Positions 46,606-54,919 of a stretch of DNA of 64,000 nucleotides are shown here, in pieces. Source of the DNA: Enterococcaceae bacterium OF42-14pH9A (GTDB lineage Bacteria > Bacillota > Bacilli > Lactobacillales > Enterococcaceae); the NCBI GenBank assembly GCA_027692465.1, contig JAQEYU010000001.1, positions 186,001 to 250,000 of the forward strand, in the 5' to 3' direction. How positions within the stretch are numbered: position 1 is the stretch's first letter; each line of letters starts with the position of its first letter. The position numbers and the translations under genes were made by a program. Below the pieces are notes generated by a model that saw nothing but the letters and a program-made list of their open reading frames with translations, searched no databases and was not told the origin of the DNA.

Positions 46606-47486
46606 TGAATACCGAAGAACTACAAACGACTCATCTGCCTCGTGTAGAAGAAGAAATGCGCGCCTTTTTGACGGCTGTGACCACCGATGAAAAGCTGTTG
46701 GAAAGCATGCTTTATTCCATCAAAGCCGGGGGCAAGCGGATCCGACCGCAGCTGCTGCTGGCGGTAGTCGCGGGCTTTGGCAAGCGGCTGGACACAGGTG
46801 TTTATCAAACGGCGGCAGCTTTAGAGATGATCCACACCTATTCATTGATCCATGACGATCTGCCGGCGATGGATGATGATCCGTTACGGCGGGGACTGCC
46901 TACCAATCACGTTGTATACGGCGAGGCGATAGCGATTCTCGCCGGAGACGGTTTGTTGACGGAAGCTTTTCATTTGCTGAGTACGGCGATGCTGCCGGCT
47001 TCCGAAAAGTTGCTGTTGATTCAGCTGTTGGCAGCAAAAGCCGGCAGTTCCGGGATGGTAGCCGGTCAGGCAGCAGATATCCAAGGAGAAAACCGCAAGC
47101 TGTCATTGGCGGAGCTTGCGGGAATTCACCGCCGCAAGACCGGCGATTTGTTGACCTGCGCACTAGTTGCCGGTGGGATTCTGGCACAACAGCCGGCAGA
47201 AGTGTTGGAACAACTGACGCAGTTGGCTGAACACATCGGCTTGGCTTTCCAGATCAGAGACGATCTGTTGGATGTCACTTCAACGACTGCCGAACTGGGA
47301 AAAGCTGCCCATAAAGACGCGGCTGCCGGCAAAAATACCTATCCGGAACTCCTGGGATTGCCACGGGCCAAAGCGGCGCTCGCTGAAGAATTGGCTGCTG
47401 CTGAACAGCTGATTGATGTGATGACTGTACAATTGCCCTTTTCCGGAGAACTGTTGCGGGAGATCTTGCAGAAATTCCGATTGTGA
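46602..47486 (+). CDS. ispA: Polyprenyl diphosphate synthase (IspA, farnesyl diphosphate synthase)
   Basis: The 294-residue enzyme has [12 protein letters not shown], the first Asp-rich motif [34 protein letters not shown] and the second Asp-rich motif [12 protein letters not shown]. Length and motifs fit short-chain prenyl synthases making farnesyl diphosphate for undecaprenyl lipid. ATG 46602 overlaps the xseB stop. A second ATG at 46605 cannot be excluded. Confidence 0.94.
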   Translation: MMNTEELQTTHLPRVEEEMRAFLTAVTTDEKLLESMLYSIKAGGKRIRPQLLLAVVAGFGKRLDTGVYQTAAALEMIHTYSLIHDDLPAMDDDPLRRGLPTNHVVYGEAIAILAGDGLLTEAFHLLSTAMLPASEKLLLIQLLAAKAGSSGMVAGQAADIQGENRKLSLAELAGIHRRKTGDLLTCALVAGGILAQQPAEVLEQLTQLAEHIGLAFQIRDDLLDVTSTTAELGKAAHKDAAAGKNTYPELLGLPRAKAALAEELAAAEQLIDVMTVQLPFSGELLREILQKFRL

Positions 47487-47495
47487 GGAGAGACC

Positions 47496-48311
47496 ATGAA
47501 AAAAGAACGAGTAGATGTCCTGGCAGTCCAACAAGGTCTGTTTGAGACTCGGGAAAAAGCCAAACGAGCGGTGATGGCCGGCCTGGTAGTGATGGAAAAA
47601 AACAATCTGCGCCTGGATAAACCGGGGGAAAAAATTCCCCAGGATACCTCGCTGCGAGTCAAAGGAGAAGTCATGCCTTATGTTTCCCGAGGCGGTTTGA
47701 AGCTGGAAAAAGCTTTGAAGCAATTCGACTTTGAAGTAAAAGATAAAATTTTACTGGATATCGGTTCGTCTACCGGTGGGTTTACAGATGCTGCCTTGCA
47801 AAATGGTGCCAAACTCAGCTATGCATTGGATGTCGGCTATAACCAGCTGGCTTGGAAGCTGCGGCAAGACCCTCGGGTAATCGTCATGGAACGGACCAAT
47901 TTCCGCTACAGCAAACCCGCTGATTTTCTGGATGGACTGCCGGAGGTGGCAACAATCGATGTTTCATTTATTTCCTTGAAGCTGATCTTGCCGCCGCTAC
48001 ACGAAATCCTCGTTCCGGGAGGTTTGGTCATGGCGCTGGTCAAACCGCAGTTTGAAGCCGGTAAAGAGGCGGTAGGTAAAAACGGAATTGTCCGTGATCC
48101 AAAGACCCATGAGCGGGTAGTGACAGAGATCTGCGACTTTTCCCGAAAAACCGGGTTTGATGTGTTGGATCTGGCATTCTCTCCCATCACGGGGGGCGAA
48201 GGGAATATCGAATTTCTGCTGCTGCTGCGAAAAAGTGCCGGTGAGGGTATACTTTCGGAAAAAGTGAATATTTCCGAGGTTGTAAAGAGTGCCCATGAAA
48301 CGCTGACATAA
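47496..48311 (+). CDS. tlyA: TlyA family rRNA methyltransferase / hemolysin-like protein
   Basis: The 271-residue protein has an N-terminal S4 RNA-binding domain (KKERVDVLAVQQGLFETREKAKRAVMAGLV). An FtsJ-like methyltransferase domain follows (KILLDIGSSTGGFTDAALQNGA; VATIDVSFISLKLILPPL; LVKPQFEAG; FSPITGGEGNIEFL). Family members methylate ribose in rRNA. The hemolysin name is historical. GAGGAGAGACC precedes ATG. Its place between ispA and argR is conserved. Confidence 0.93.
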   Translation: MKKERVDVLAVQQGLFETREKAKRAVMAGLVVMEKNNLRLDKPGEKIPQDTSLRVKGEVMPYVSRGGLKLEKALKQFDFEVKDKILLDIGSSTGGFTDAALQNGAKLSYALDVGYNQLAWKLRQDPRVIVMERTNFRYSKPADFLDGLPEVATIDVSFISLKLILPPLHEILVPGGLVMALVKPQFEAGKEAVGKNGIVRDPKTHERVVTEICDFSRKTGFDVLDLAFSPITGGEGNIEFLLLLRKSAGEGILSEKVNISEVVKSAHETLT

Positions 48312-48328
48312 GTTGGTAGCACGCCGTT

Positions 48329-48376
48329 AAAGAAAGGTAAAAGAGTGATCTTCCTCTGGAGCCTTTCTTTCTTTTT
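48329..48376 (+). terminator. Terminator between tlyA and argR
   Basis: AAAGAAAGG (48329-48337) and CCTTTCTTT (48362-48370) form a nine-pair stem, followed by CTTTTT. A TATGAT -10 for argR follows at 48391-48396. Confidence 0.75.
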
Positions 48377-48527
48377 GCATAAAAATAAGGTATGATAGGG
48401 AAGTTGAAAAGCGTTGCCGGCGTCATTTTGGACGGAGCCGGCTATCCGTCGCTGAGAGCAGGCCGCAAGCGTTTATTTTTCTGAGGGCGGGATCTCTGTG
48501 ATGCGCCGTTTTTGAAGGGAGCAGAAT

Positions 48528-48974
48528 ATGCGAAAAAAAGATCGTCATCGGTTGATCACCCGATTGTTGAATGAACACAATATCCAAAAGCAGGAAGACT
48601 TTGTCGGTTTGCTGCAGGACCGAGGAGTAATGGTGACTCAGGCCACGATTTCTCGAGATATCAAGGAACTGAAGCTGATTAAGATTCCTTTTGAAGGAGG
48701 TTACCGCTACAGTTTGCCGGCAGAAACGGCTGAAGATATCGGTGAAAAGCTGGCTAAACTATTACGAGATGCCTTTGTTTCGGTGGATCAGATGGAGAAA
48801 TTCGTAATCTTGAAGACATTGCCGGGGAATGCTTCGGCTATCGCCAATCTTATTGATCGGCTCCACAAGGCTCGTTTGTTTGCGATTTTGAATGATGACG
48901 ACTCTGTGCTGATGATCGCTAAGACTGAAGCGGCGGCGGCCGACATGAAGACGGAATTTCTGGAATTTATTTGA
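48528..48974 (+). CDS. argR: ArgR/AhrC family regulator with a variant arginine-binding loop
   Basis: The 148-residue protein has an N-terminal winged helix (RHRLITRLLNEHNIQKQEDFVGLL; TQATISRDIKELKLIK) and a C-terminal domain (VILKTLPGNASAIANLIDRL). Classic ArgR has GTIAGDDT at the arginine site. Here the segment is LFAILNDDDSVLMI, keeping the Asp pair but not the GT-IAG part. It may bind arginine weakly or act in mixed hexamers. The argR-recN pairing is the usual place of AhrC. Confidence 0.9.
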   Translation: MRKKDRHRLITRLLNEHNIQKQEDFVGLLQDRGVMVTQATISRDIKELKLIKIPFEGGYRYSLPAETAEDIGEKLAKLLRDAFVSVDQMEKFVILKTLPGNASAIANLIDRLHKARLFAILNDDDSVLMIAKTEAAAADMKTEFLEFI

Positions 48975-49026
48975 CAGTCTGTTGCAAGAGAACAGATGTG
49001 GTGTAATTTTGACAGGGGGCATCAAG

Positions 49027-50706
49027 ATGCTGCTGGAATTAGCGATTGAAAATTTTGCCATTATCTCAAAACTGCGGTTGGCCTTTCATGAGGGGATGAC
49101 CGCACTCACCGGTGAGACCGGTGCCGGCAAGTCGATCATCAGCGATGCGATGGGCTTATTGGCTGGCAGTCGAGGATCAGCCGATTACATCCGCCAAGGG
49201 GCTGACAAGTGCCGTCTGGAGGGTGTTTTTGACATGCCGGAACAGTCGGAATTTGCTATGCTGCTGCAGGAATTGGGCGTAGAAACGGAGGCTGGTGATC
49301 CCTTGATTATCCAGCGGGACATGACGATTGCCGGGAAGAATGTCTGCCGTGTCAACGGTCGGACTATGAATCTGGCCAATCTCAGGCGGATCGGGAATTT
49401 TCTGGTGGATATCCAAGGACAAAACGAGCATCAGGAGCTGCTGCAGCAGGAGCGGCACCTGCATCTGGTGGATGAATTCGGAGACAGCGGCTTCCGTAAA
49501 CGGCTGGCGGCGTATCGCGAGGATTACCGCGCCTACCGACAGTTGGAAAAGCGGGTCCAAAAGATCCAGACCAATGAACAGTCCTTCGTCCAGCGTTTGG
49601 ACATGCTGCGCTTCCAACAAGAGGAGATCAGCCAAGCGGACCTGCAGCAAGACGAAGAAGCCAAATTGACGGAAGAACGGGAAAAGTTGTCCAATTACCA
49701 AAAAATCGTGGATGCCCTGGGCCAGAGCTACCAGATCCTGACCGCAGCAGAAATGAGTCCGGTAGACAGTGTCGGCGGTGTTTTGAGCGAGCTGCAGGAG
49801 GTCGCTCATTTGGATAACGAATACAATGCGATAGCTGAAAATCTGCAAAGCGCTTATTATCTGTTGCAGGATGCGGCGGGGGATATTTCCCGGCAGTTGG
49901 ATTTTCTGGAATTGGACGAGGAACGTCTGGAGGAAGTCACGCAGCGCTTGGAGCTGATCCGTCAGCTGAAGCGAAAATACGGGGACTCCATCCCGGTGAT
50001 TCTGCGGTATTTTGAGGAGATCAGCCGTGAATTGGCTGCCTATGATGATTCCGACAATCAGTTGGAGGAACTCCAAAAGAAACTGAAAGCCGACGAAGCT
50101 GCGTTGTGGACAGCAGCAGAACAGCTCCATCAGCAGCGCAAAGAAATCAGCCATCGCTTGGAAAAAGCCATCATGCAGGAGCTCAAAGAACTCTATATGG
50201 AAAATACCCAATTTGCAGTCAAATTTGAAAAGGCCAAAGAGCTGACGGAAAACGGATTTGACGAAGCGGCCTTTTACTTGACCACCAATCCCGGTGAGCC
50301 CTTGAAGCCGTTGGTGAAGGTGGCTTCCGGTGGTGAGTTGTCGCGAATTCTGTTGGCTTTAAAGACGATCTTTTCCCAAAATCAAGGCATCACCAGTATT
50401 ATTTTTGATGAAGTGGATACCGGCGTGAGCGGCCGGGTAGCTCAGGCAATCGCCGAAAAAATCGCCAAGATCGCCCGCAATTCGCAAGTCTTGTGTATCA
50501 CTCATCTGCCTCAGGTGGCAGCTGTTGCCGACTATCAGTATGCCATCGCCAAAGGAGTCAGTCAGGGACGGACCCAAACGGCCGTGACTCAGCTGGACGC
50601 AAAAGCCAGAGTGGCGGAGATTGCCCGCATGCTTTCCGGCGCCGAGGTGACGCCGTTGACCTTGGAGCATGCCAAGGAGCTTTTGACGCTGGCCGGTCAT
50701 CGTTGA
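49027..50706 (+). CDS. recN: DNA repair protein RecN
   Basis: The 559-residue SMC-like ATPase starts MLLELAIENFAIISKLRL and has Walker A TGETGAGKSIISDAMGLL, INGR-type VNGRTMNLANLRRIG and DIQGQNEHQELL. A central coiled coil (about 165-370) is followed by signature VASGGELSRILLALK and Walker B IIFDEVDTGVSG. It gathers broken DNA ends for recombination. ATG 49027 follows AGGGGGC. Confidence 0.96.
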   Translation: MLLELAIENFAIISKLRLAFHEGMTALTGETGAGKSIISDAMGLLAGSRGSADYIRQGADKCRLEGVFDMPEQSEFAMLLQELGVETEAGDPLIIQRDMTIAGKNVCRVNGRTMNLANLRRIGNFLVDIQGQNEHQELLQQERHLHLVDEFGDSGFRKRLAAYREDYRAYRQLEKRVQKIQTNEQSFVQRLDMLRFQQEEISQADLQQDEEAKLTEEREKLSNYQKIVDALGQSYQILTAAEMSPVDSVGGVLSELQEVAHLDNEYNAIAENLQSAYYLLQDAAGDISRQLDFLELDEERLEEVTQRLELIRQLKRKYGDSIPVILRYFEEISRELAAYDDSDNQLEELQKKLKADEAALWTAAEQLHQQRKEISHRLEKAIMQELKELYMENTQFAVKFEKAKELTENGFDEAAFYLTTNPGEPLKPLVKVASGGELSRILLALKTIFSQNQGITSIIFDEVDTGVSGRVAQAIAEKIAKIARNSQVLCITHLPQVAAVADYQYAIAKGVSQGRTQTAVTQLDAKARVAEIARMLSGAEVTPLTLEHAKELLTLAGHR

Positions 50707-50727
50707 GTAAAAAGCACAACCGAGAAT

Positions 50728-50890
50728 TAGGGCGTGTCTGAAAACTCCCGTGGCAGATGTTTTGGTCCTTTTCACCGCGATCTACTCGTAAATGCGCAGT
50801 TTTGCACCACATAAGCTGCGCTTTACTCCTTGATTTCGGAAAAAAGTCCGCAAAAATCTGGATCCCCCCAGAGTTTTCAGACACACCCTA
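50728..50890 (-). repeat. 163-bp repeat with terminal inverted repeats (copy B)
   Basis: Its ends are TAGGGCGTGTCTGAAAACTC and GAGTTTTCAGACACACCCTA. The interior is the reverse complement of copy A with few changes (GTGGCAGATGTTTTGGTCC; GCACCACATAAGCTGCGC; GTCCGCAAAAATCTGGATCC). It lies 22 bases after recN. Confidence 0.92.
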
Positions 50891-50975
50891 TTGCCGAAGC
50901 AGGCAACTGGAGGCTGGATTAAGAACTCAGGAGCTGCAGTGCCCGCTGTTTGGGTAAATGATCGAAATACCAAAA

Positions 50976-51024
50976 AGAAGCACCTGTCCAACTGGCAGCT
51001 CAGTCGGGCAGGTGCTTCTTTTTT
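50976..51024 (-). terminator. Bidirectional terminator between recN and the DUF4044 gene
   Basis: AGAAGCACCTG (50976-50986) and CAGGTGCTTCT (51009-51019) pair perfectly, with A-rich and T-rich flanks on the two sides. It serves the convergent minus-strand gene that ends at 51027 and, probably, recN. Confidence 0.87.
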
Positions 51025-51026
51025 GC

Positions 51027-51140
51027 TTACATAAAGCTCATCAATGCGGTCAAAACGACGCCGCCTACGGTCAGGATCAGCATCATCCAAATCACGATTT
51101 TTGTGATCTTGGAGAAAGTACTCGTCTTTTTTTCGTTCAT
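51027..51140 (-). CDS. DUF4044 family single-span mini-protein
   Basis: The 37-residue protein reads MNEKKTSTFSKITKIVIW then MMLILTVGGVVLTALMSFM. It is a short basic N-terminus and one membrane span, the pattern of DUF4044 proteins of Lactobacillales. GGATGGATAAAAA lies upstream of the ATG. Function is unknown. It sits between recN and corA on the minus strand. Confidence 0.82.
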   Translation of the reverse strand: MNEKKTSTFSKITKIVIWMMLILTVGGVVLTALMSFM

Positions 51141-51221
51141 TTTTTATCCATCCTTTACGGGTCTTTGCAATGAACAGTGTAACCGCTATTGGCAGATACT
51201 TCAAGACAGGTCAGTCAAAAA

Positions 51222-52178
51222 TCACAAAAGATTCTTTTTTCTTAAAAATCGGACGGCCCAGATACACAAAGCCACCGTACCTGCCATAATCAGCAAAAAG
51301 GCGCCATCACTGTCGGCAAAGGGCAGTTTGACGTTCATGCCGTAGATTCCGCCAATGATCGTCGGAATCGTCAAGACGAGAGTCAAGGAGGTCAGGATCT
51401 TCATGATATTGTTGAGATTGTTGGAAACAATGGCAGAGAAGGTATCCGTCATTTGATTGACCAGTTTCATATAAATCCGTGAGGTGGTCACAGATTGCTT
51501 GGTCTCCACCAAAATGTCGTGGAGATGATTGTGATAGGCATGATGAGCATTGAACTCAGGTGTGCACCATAATTTTTTCAATGCCTCATAATTGGCAGAG
51601 GTGGCAGATTCAAAAAAGACCAGGCTTTTTTGAATATCCATGATCTGATACAGGCGCTTGTTTTCTGTGGAAATCTGGATTTGTGATTCCAGATGATTCA
51701 GCTGGTGATCGATCTCTTCCAAATGCTGATTGAAACTGAGGACCAGCTCCCATAGGATCATCAGCAAAATATTCATCCGAGGACTCATGTCATTTTGCAG
51801 GATTGGACTGTTCAACACCTGATCGAAAAAAGGCGGTCGATGCTTGGCGACACTGATCAGGTGTTTATCCGGTGTAATGATCAGCGAGAGGGGGTAGGTC
51901 TGGTATTGCAGATAGCCGCTGGGACTGGTAGTGACAAAGGGGAATTCCATCACCAGCAGAACCGGCCGTTTAAAAGTCTCTTGCTCCAAGCCTTCCGTCC
52001 GGGCGTTTTCCACGTCGTCCAATACAGCCGTCAGGTAATCTGAGGGCAGCTGGAATTGGCGACACAACTCAGTGATTTCCTCTTTGGTTGGATTTTCGGC
52101 ATGGAGCCATGAAACGTCGGCAGCGTTTTGTTGTACTTTTGTGATGGCATTGTCTGCCACCGCATAGTGAGTGATCAT
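51222..52178 (-). CDS. corA: CorA family magnesium transporter
   Basis: The 318-residue protein has a large N-terminal cytoplasmic domain with a long helix (about 200-255) and two C-terminal spans. GGIYGMNVKLPF carries the selectivity motif YGMN. KKNLL ends the basic tail. It imports Mg2+ as a pentamer. ATG 52178 gives better spacing from AGAAGGA than ATG 52184. Confidence 0.93.
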   Translation of the reverse strand: MITHYAVADNAITKVQQNAADVSWLHAENPTKEEITELCRQFQLPSDYLTAVLDDVENARTEGLEQETFKRPVLLVMEFPFVTTSPSGYLQYQTYPLSLIITPDKHLISVAKHRPPFFDQVLNSPILQNDMSPRMNILLMILWELVLSFNQHLEEIDHQLNHLESQIQISTENKRLYQIMDIQKSLVFFESATSANYEALKKLWCTPEFNAHHAYHNHLHDILVETKQSVTTSRIYMKLVNQMTDTFSAIVSNNLNNIMKILTSLTLVLTIPTIIGGIYGMNVKLPFADSDGAFLLIMAGTVALCIWAVRFLRKKNLL

Positions 52179-52500
52179 TGTCATCCGTCCTTCTTGAATC
52201 GTTTATTGAAAATAATGTGAAAATAACTCTTCAGCTCGTCAGCGACCGAACAAAGACCGGTCAACGGTATGAATTTTTAAAAGAACTGAAACATTCATGT
52301 AATGAAAATGAAGTATAGTTAGCCTGTTATGGCAGGATTTTCCTGGCCGCCGCAAAAAGAAAAGGCTGGTCCTGTCCGAAAAAAGAGCCGAACCGCATTG
52401 TTAAAAGCTGATTTTCAGCCTCGTCTTTGGCAACAGTGTTTTAAAAGACGAGTGATCTTTAGCGAGCTGCGGTAGCGGGATCTGCTGCAAAGGAGTGCTT
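52179..52500. other. Divergent intergenic region between corA and the DUF3397 gene
   Basis: This 322-base stretch carries the promoters for both sides: a TATAGT at 52314-52319 reads towards the dcw side. A GCTGGTCCTGTCCGAAAAAAG stretch vaguely recalls a repeat end but does not align further. No open frame or RNA gene is supported. AAAGGAG before 52501 is the ribosome site of the next gene. Confidence 0.45.
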
Positions 52501-52872
52501 ATGAATACAACTTTTCACCCGATCATGATTTTATGGTACGTATTTCCTGTGATCGTCTTATTGGCTGCCAGTTATCTGACCTCGGCGTTGTCACTGAAAA
52601 AAAGATGGCAGATCAAAGGTGCCGATCTGGCCGTTCCTTTTCTGTGGCTGGGGCTGCACCAGATCTCCGTGAACAGCTTTTCAATTTCCATTTTACCTTA
52701 TTTCGTGATTTCAGTGCTGGTTTTAGGCATCTTGTTGGTGATATTTCAAGCTTACTATTACGGAGAGATCACTTATAAGCGTTACTTTAAGATGCTCTGG
52801 CGCCTTATTTTTCTCTTTACGCTGTTGTCTTATCTGCTGCTGGTTGTAGTGGATATCGTACATTATTTATAA
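52501..52872 (+). CDS. DUF3397 family membrane protein
   Basis: The 123-residue protein has about four spans. Its pattern is PIMILWYVFPVIVLLAASYL, LKIKG-type KKRWQIKGADLAVPFLWLGLHQIS and ITYKRYFKMLWRLIFLFTLLSYLLLVV. DUF3397 genes commonly sit just before mraZ in Lactobacillales and Listeria, as here. Function is unknown. ATG 52501 follows AAAGGAGTGCTT. Confidence 0.87.
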   Translation: MNTTFHPIMILWYVFPVIVLLAASYLTSALSLKKRWQIKGADLAVPFLWLGLHQISVNSFSISILPYFVISVLVLGILLVIFQAYYYGEITYKRYFKMLWRLIFLFTLLSYLLLVVVDIVHYL

Positions 52873-52973
52873 ATAATTCAAGACTTTTAGAAGTCTCTCA
52901 GGCCTTGAAAAACGCTTGTTTCCAATTTGGTTAAAAAAAGTCAGACAACTTTCCAGACACTTTTGTATAAAAA

Positions 52974-53018
52974 GTGGTAGGAAGTGGGGGATTGTGGTAG
53001 ACTGTGTATATCGAGTGG
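52974..53018 (+). promoter_or_regulatory. MraZ-type operator: GTGG repeats at 10-bp steps
   Basis: GTGGTAG (52974), GTGGGGG (52984) and GTGGTAG (52994) recur exactly ten bases apart. A weaker GTG follows at 53004 and GTGG at 53015. MraZ is known to bind TGGGN-type repeats spaced ten bases apart upstream of its own gene. They lie directly after a TATAAA -10 (52966-52971), so binding should repress the dcw promoter. Confidence 0.83.
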
Positions 53019-53038
53019 AGACAGGGGGTTATTTGTCG

Positions 53039-53470
53039 ATGTTTATGGGCGAATTTCAGCATACGATAGATACCAAAGGCCGCCTGATCGTCCCGTCAAA
53101 ACTCCGGGAACAACTGGGTGAGAAATTCATTGTGACTCGGGGCTTGGATGGCTGTTTATTCGGTTATCCACTGACAGAATGGGAAAAGCTGGAGGAAAAG
53201 CTCAACGAAATGCCATTAGCGAAAAAGGATGCCCGTACTTTTGTCCGCTTTTTTTACTCCGCTGCCACCGAATGCGAGATCGATAAACAAGGCCGGATCA
53301 ATATTCCCCAGACGTTACGTAACCATGCCGGGTTGACCAAGAATTGTGTCATTACCGGAGTGGCCAACCGTATCGAGATCTGGGACGAAGAAAAGTGGCA
53401 GGCATTTTCTGAAGAAGCGGAAGCCAGCTTTGATGAGATTGCCGAAACGATGATTGATTTCGGACTGTAA
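53039..53470 (+). CDS. mraZ: Transcriptional regulator MraZ
   Basis: The 143-residue protein starts [27 protein letters not shown]. It has two SpoVT/AbrB-like halves, the second with [24 protein letters not shown]. It forms a ring-shaped DNA-binding complex and represses the dcw operon through the upstream repeats. ATG 53039 is the family start. An upstream extension would cross the operator. Confidence 0.96.
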   Translation: MFMGEFQHTIDTKGRLIVPSKLREQLGEKFIVTRGLDGCLFGYPLTEWEKLEEKLNEMPLAKKDARTFVRFFYSAATECEIDKQGRINIPQTLRNHAGLTKNCVITGVANRIEIWDEEKWQAFSEEAEASFDEIAETMIDFGL

Positions 53471-53488
53471 AACAGAAAGAGGAGCCCC

Positions 53489-54442
53489 ATGAGTGAGGAT
53501 TTTCAACATTATACTGTTATGAAAAAAGAAACCGTGGACGGATTGAACATCAAACCTGACGGCGTCTATGTCGATTGTACGTTGGGCGGAGCCGGACACA
53601 GTGAATACCTCCTCAGTCTGTTGGGACCGGCAGGGCATCTTTATTGTTTTGACCAGGATCAAAAAGCGCTGGACCATGCCAAAGTCCGCTTGGCCAAGTA
53701 TGTTACAGACGGTCAGGTGACTTTTATCAAGAGTAATTTCCGCTATTTAAAAGAAGCGCTGCTGAATCATGAGGTCTTCAAAGTTGACGGTATTCTGTAT
53801 GATCTGGGGGTTTCTTCTCCCCAGTTGGATGAAGCAGAACGCGGCTTCAGCTACCATCAGGACGCTCCTTTGGACATGCGTATGGATCAGAGTGCTGATT
53901 TTTCTGCCTACAATGTAATCAATGAATACGACTACCATCAATTGGTCAAAATCTTCTTCCGCTACGGTGAGGAGAAGTTTTCCAAACAGATTGCCCGCAA
54001 AATCGAAGAGGCCCGGACCCACGCTCCTATTGAAACTACCGGTGAACTGGTGGACCTGATCAAAGAAGCAATCCCGGCGCCGGCCCGCAGAAAAGGCGGT
54101 CATCCTGCCAAGCGGGTTTTTCAAGCTGTGCGGATCGCGGTCAACGATGAACTGGGAGCTGTGGAGGATTCGTTGGAGGACGCAATTGATCTGCTGAGCA
54201 AAGACGGTCGCGTATCGGTCATTACCTTCCATTCGCTGGAGGACCGGATCGTCAAAACGATTTTTAAAGAACACAGCACGCCAAAAGATTTGCCACCGGG
54301 CCTGCCGGTAGTGCCGGAAGAATTTCAACCGGAACTCAAGGTGATCACCCGCAAGCCGATTGTTGCCGGTGCAGAAGAGCTGTCAGAAAACAATCGCTCC
54401 CGCAGTGCCAAACTACGGATCGCTGAAAAAGTCAAAGACTGA
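53489..54442 (+). CDS. rsmH: 16S rRNA (cytosine-1402-N4)-methyltransferase RsmH
   Basis: The 317-residue enzyme has [36 protein letters not shown], a SAM site [13 protein letters not shown], then [31 protein letters not shown] and [15 protein letters not shown]. It methylates C1402 in the ribosomal P site. AGAGGAGCCCC precedes the ATG. Confidence 0.97.
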   Translation: MSEDFQHYTVMKKETVDGLNIKPDGVYVDCTLGGAGHSEYLLSLLGPAGHLYCFDQDQKALDHAKVRLAKYVTDGQVTFIKSNFRYLKEALLNHEVFKVDGILYDLGVSSPQLDEAERGFSYHQDAPLDMRMDQSADFSAYNVINEYDYHQLVKIFFRYGEEKFSKQIARKIEEARTHAPIETTGELVDLIKEAIPAPARRKGGHPAKRVFQAVRIAVNDELGAVEDSLEDAIDLLSKDGRVSVITFHSLEDRIVKTIFKEHSTPKDLPPGLPVVPEEFQPELKVITRKPIVAGAEELSENNRSRSAKLRIAEKVKD

Positions 54443-54517
54443 GGATTGGAATTCTGCTGCCGGGAGTATTTCGATCACGGAACAAATACATGTACTAACT
54501 GGAGAGGAGTATCGCAC

Positions 54518-54919
54518 ATGGCTGAAGTCAAAAAGCTGCCGGAATTTGAATACGAATATCAAGAAACCCCTTCGCCGCAGCAGCCTGTGCAAACACCGCC
54601 TAAACGCCCGGATATCATCAAGATTCCTGCTTCGCCGGCTCGTCGGCTGAAACGGATCAGCAAGTTTGAAAAGCTGATTGGAATCTTCTTGTTGTTTTCA
54701 GTGGTGGGATTGGCGATCCTGACCGTTTATGTTCGTACGGATATCAGCCAATTGGAACACGAAATCTCTCAAATCGAGGCACAAACCAATCTGAAAGGAC
54801 AGGAAAAGCTGCGCCTGGAGCAGGAAAAAGCTGAGCTTTCCAAGACAGAGCGGATCAAAGAAGTTGCCGAAGAAGCCGGTTTGAAGATCAACGACGATAA
54901 TTTGAGGACAGTGAAGTAA
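54518..54919 (+). CDS. ftsL: Cell division protein FtsL
   Basis: The 133-residue protein has a cytoplasmic N-terminus rich in Pro and charge, one span (about 54-74, LIGIFLLFSVVGLAILTVYV) and an external coiled coil (ISQLEHEISQIEAQTNLKGQ). It joins DivIB and DivIC in the divisome. ATG 54518 follows GGAGAGGAG. It ends one base before pbp2x, so the two are coupled. Confidence 0.92.
   Translation: MAEVKKLPEFEYEYQETPSPQQPVQTPPKRPDIIKIPASPARRLKRISKFEKLIGIFLLFSVVGLAILTVYVRTDISQLEHEISQIEAQTNLKGQEKLRLEQEKAELSKTERIKEVAEEAGLKINDDNLRTVK

Noticed and set aside
49177..50211. A 344-codon open frame on the minus strand opposite recN
   Set aside because: It lies fully antisense to a clear RecN, has no ribosome site, and its leucine/phenylalanine-rich translation is typical of the reverse strand of a helical protein gene.
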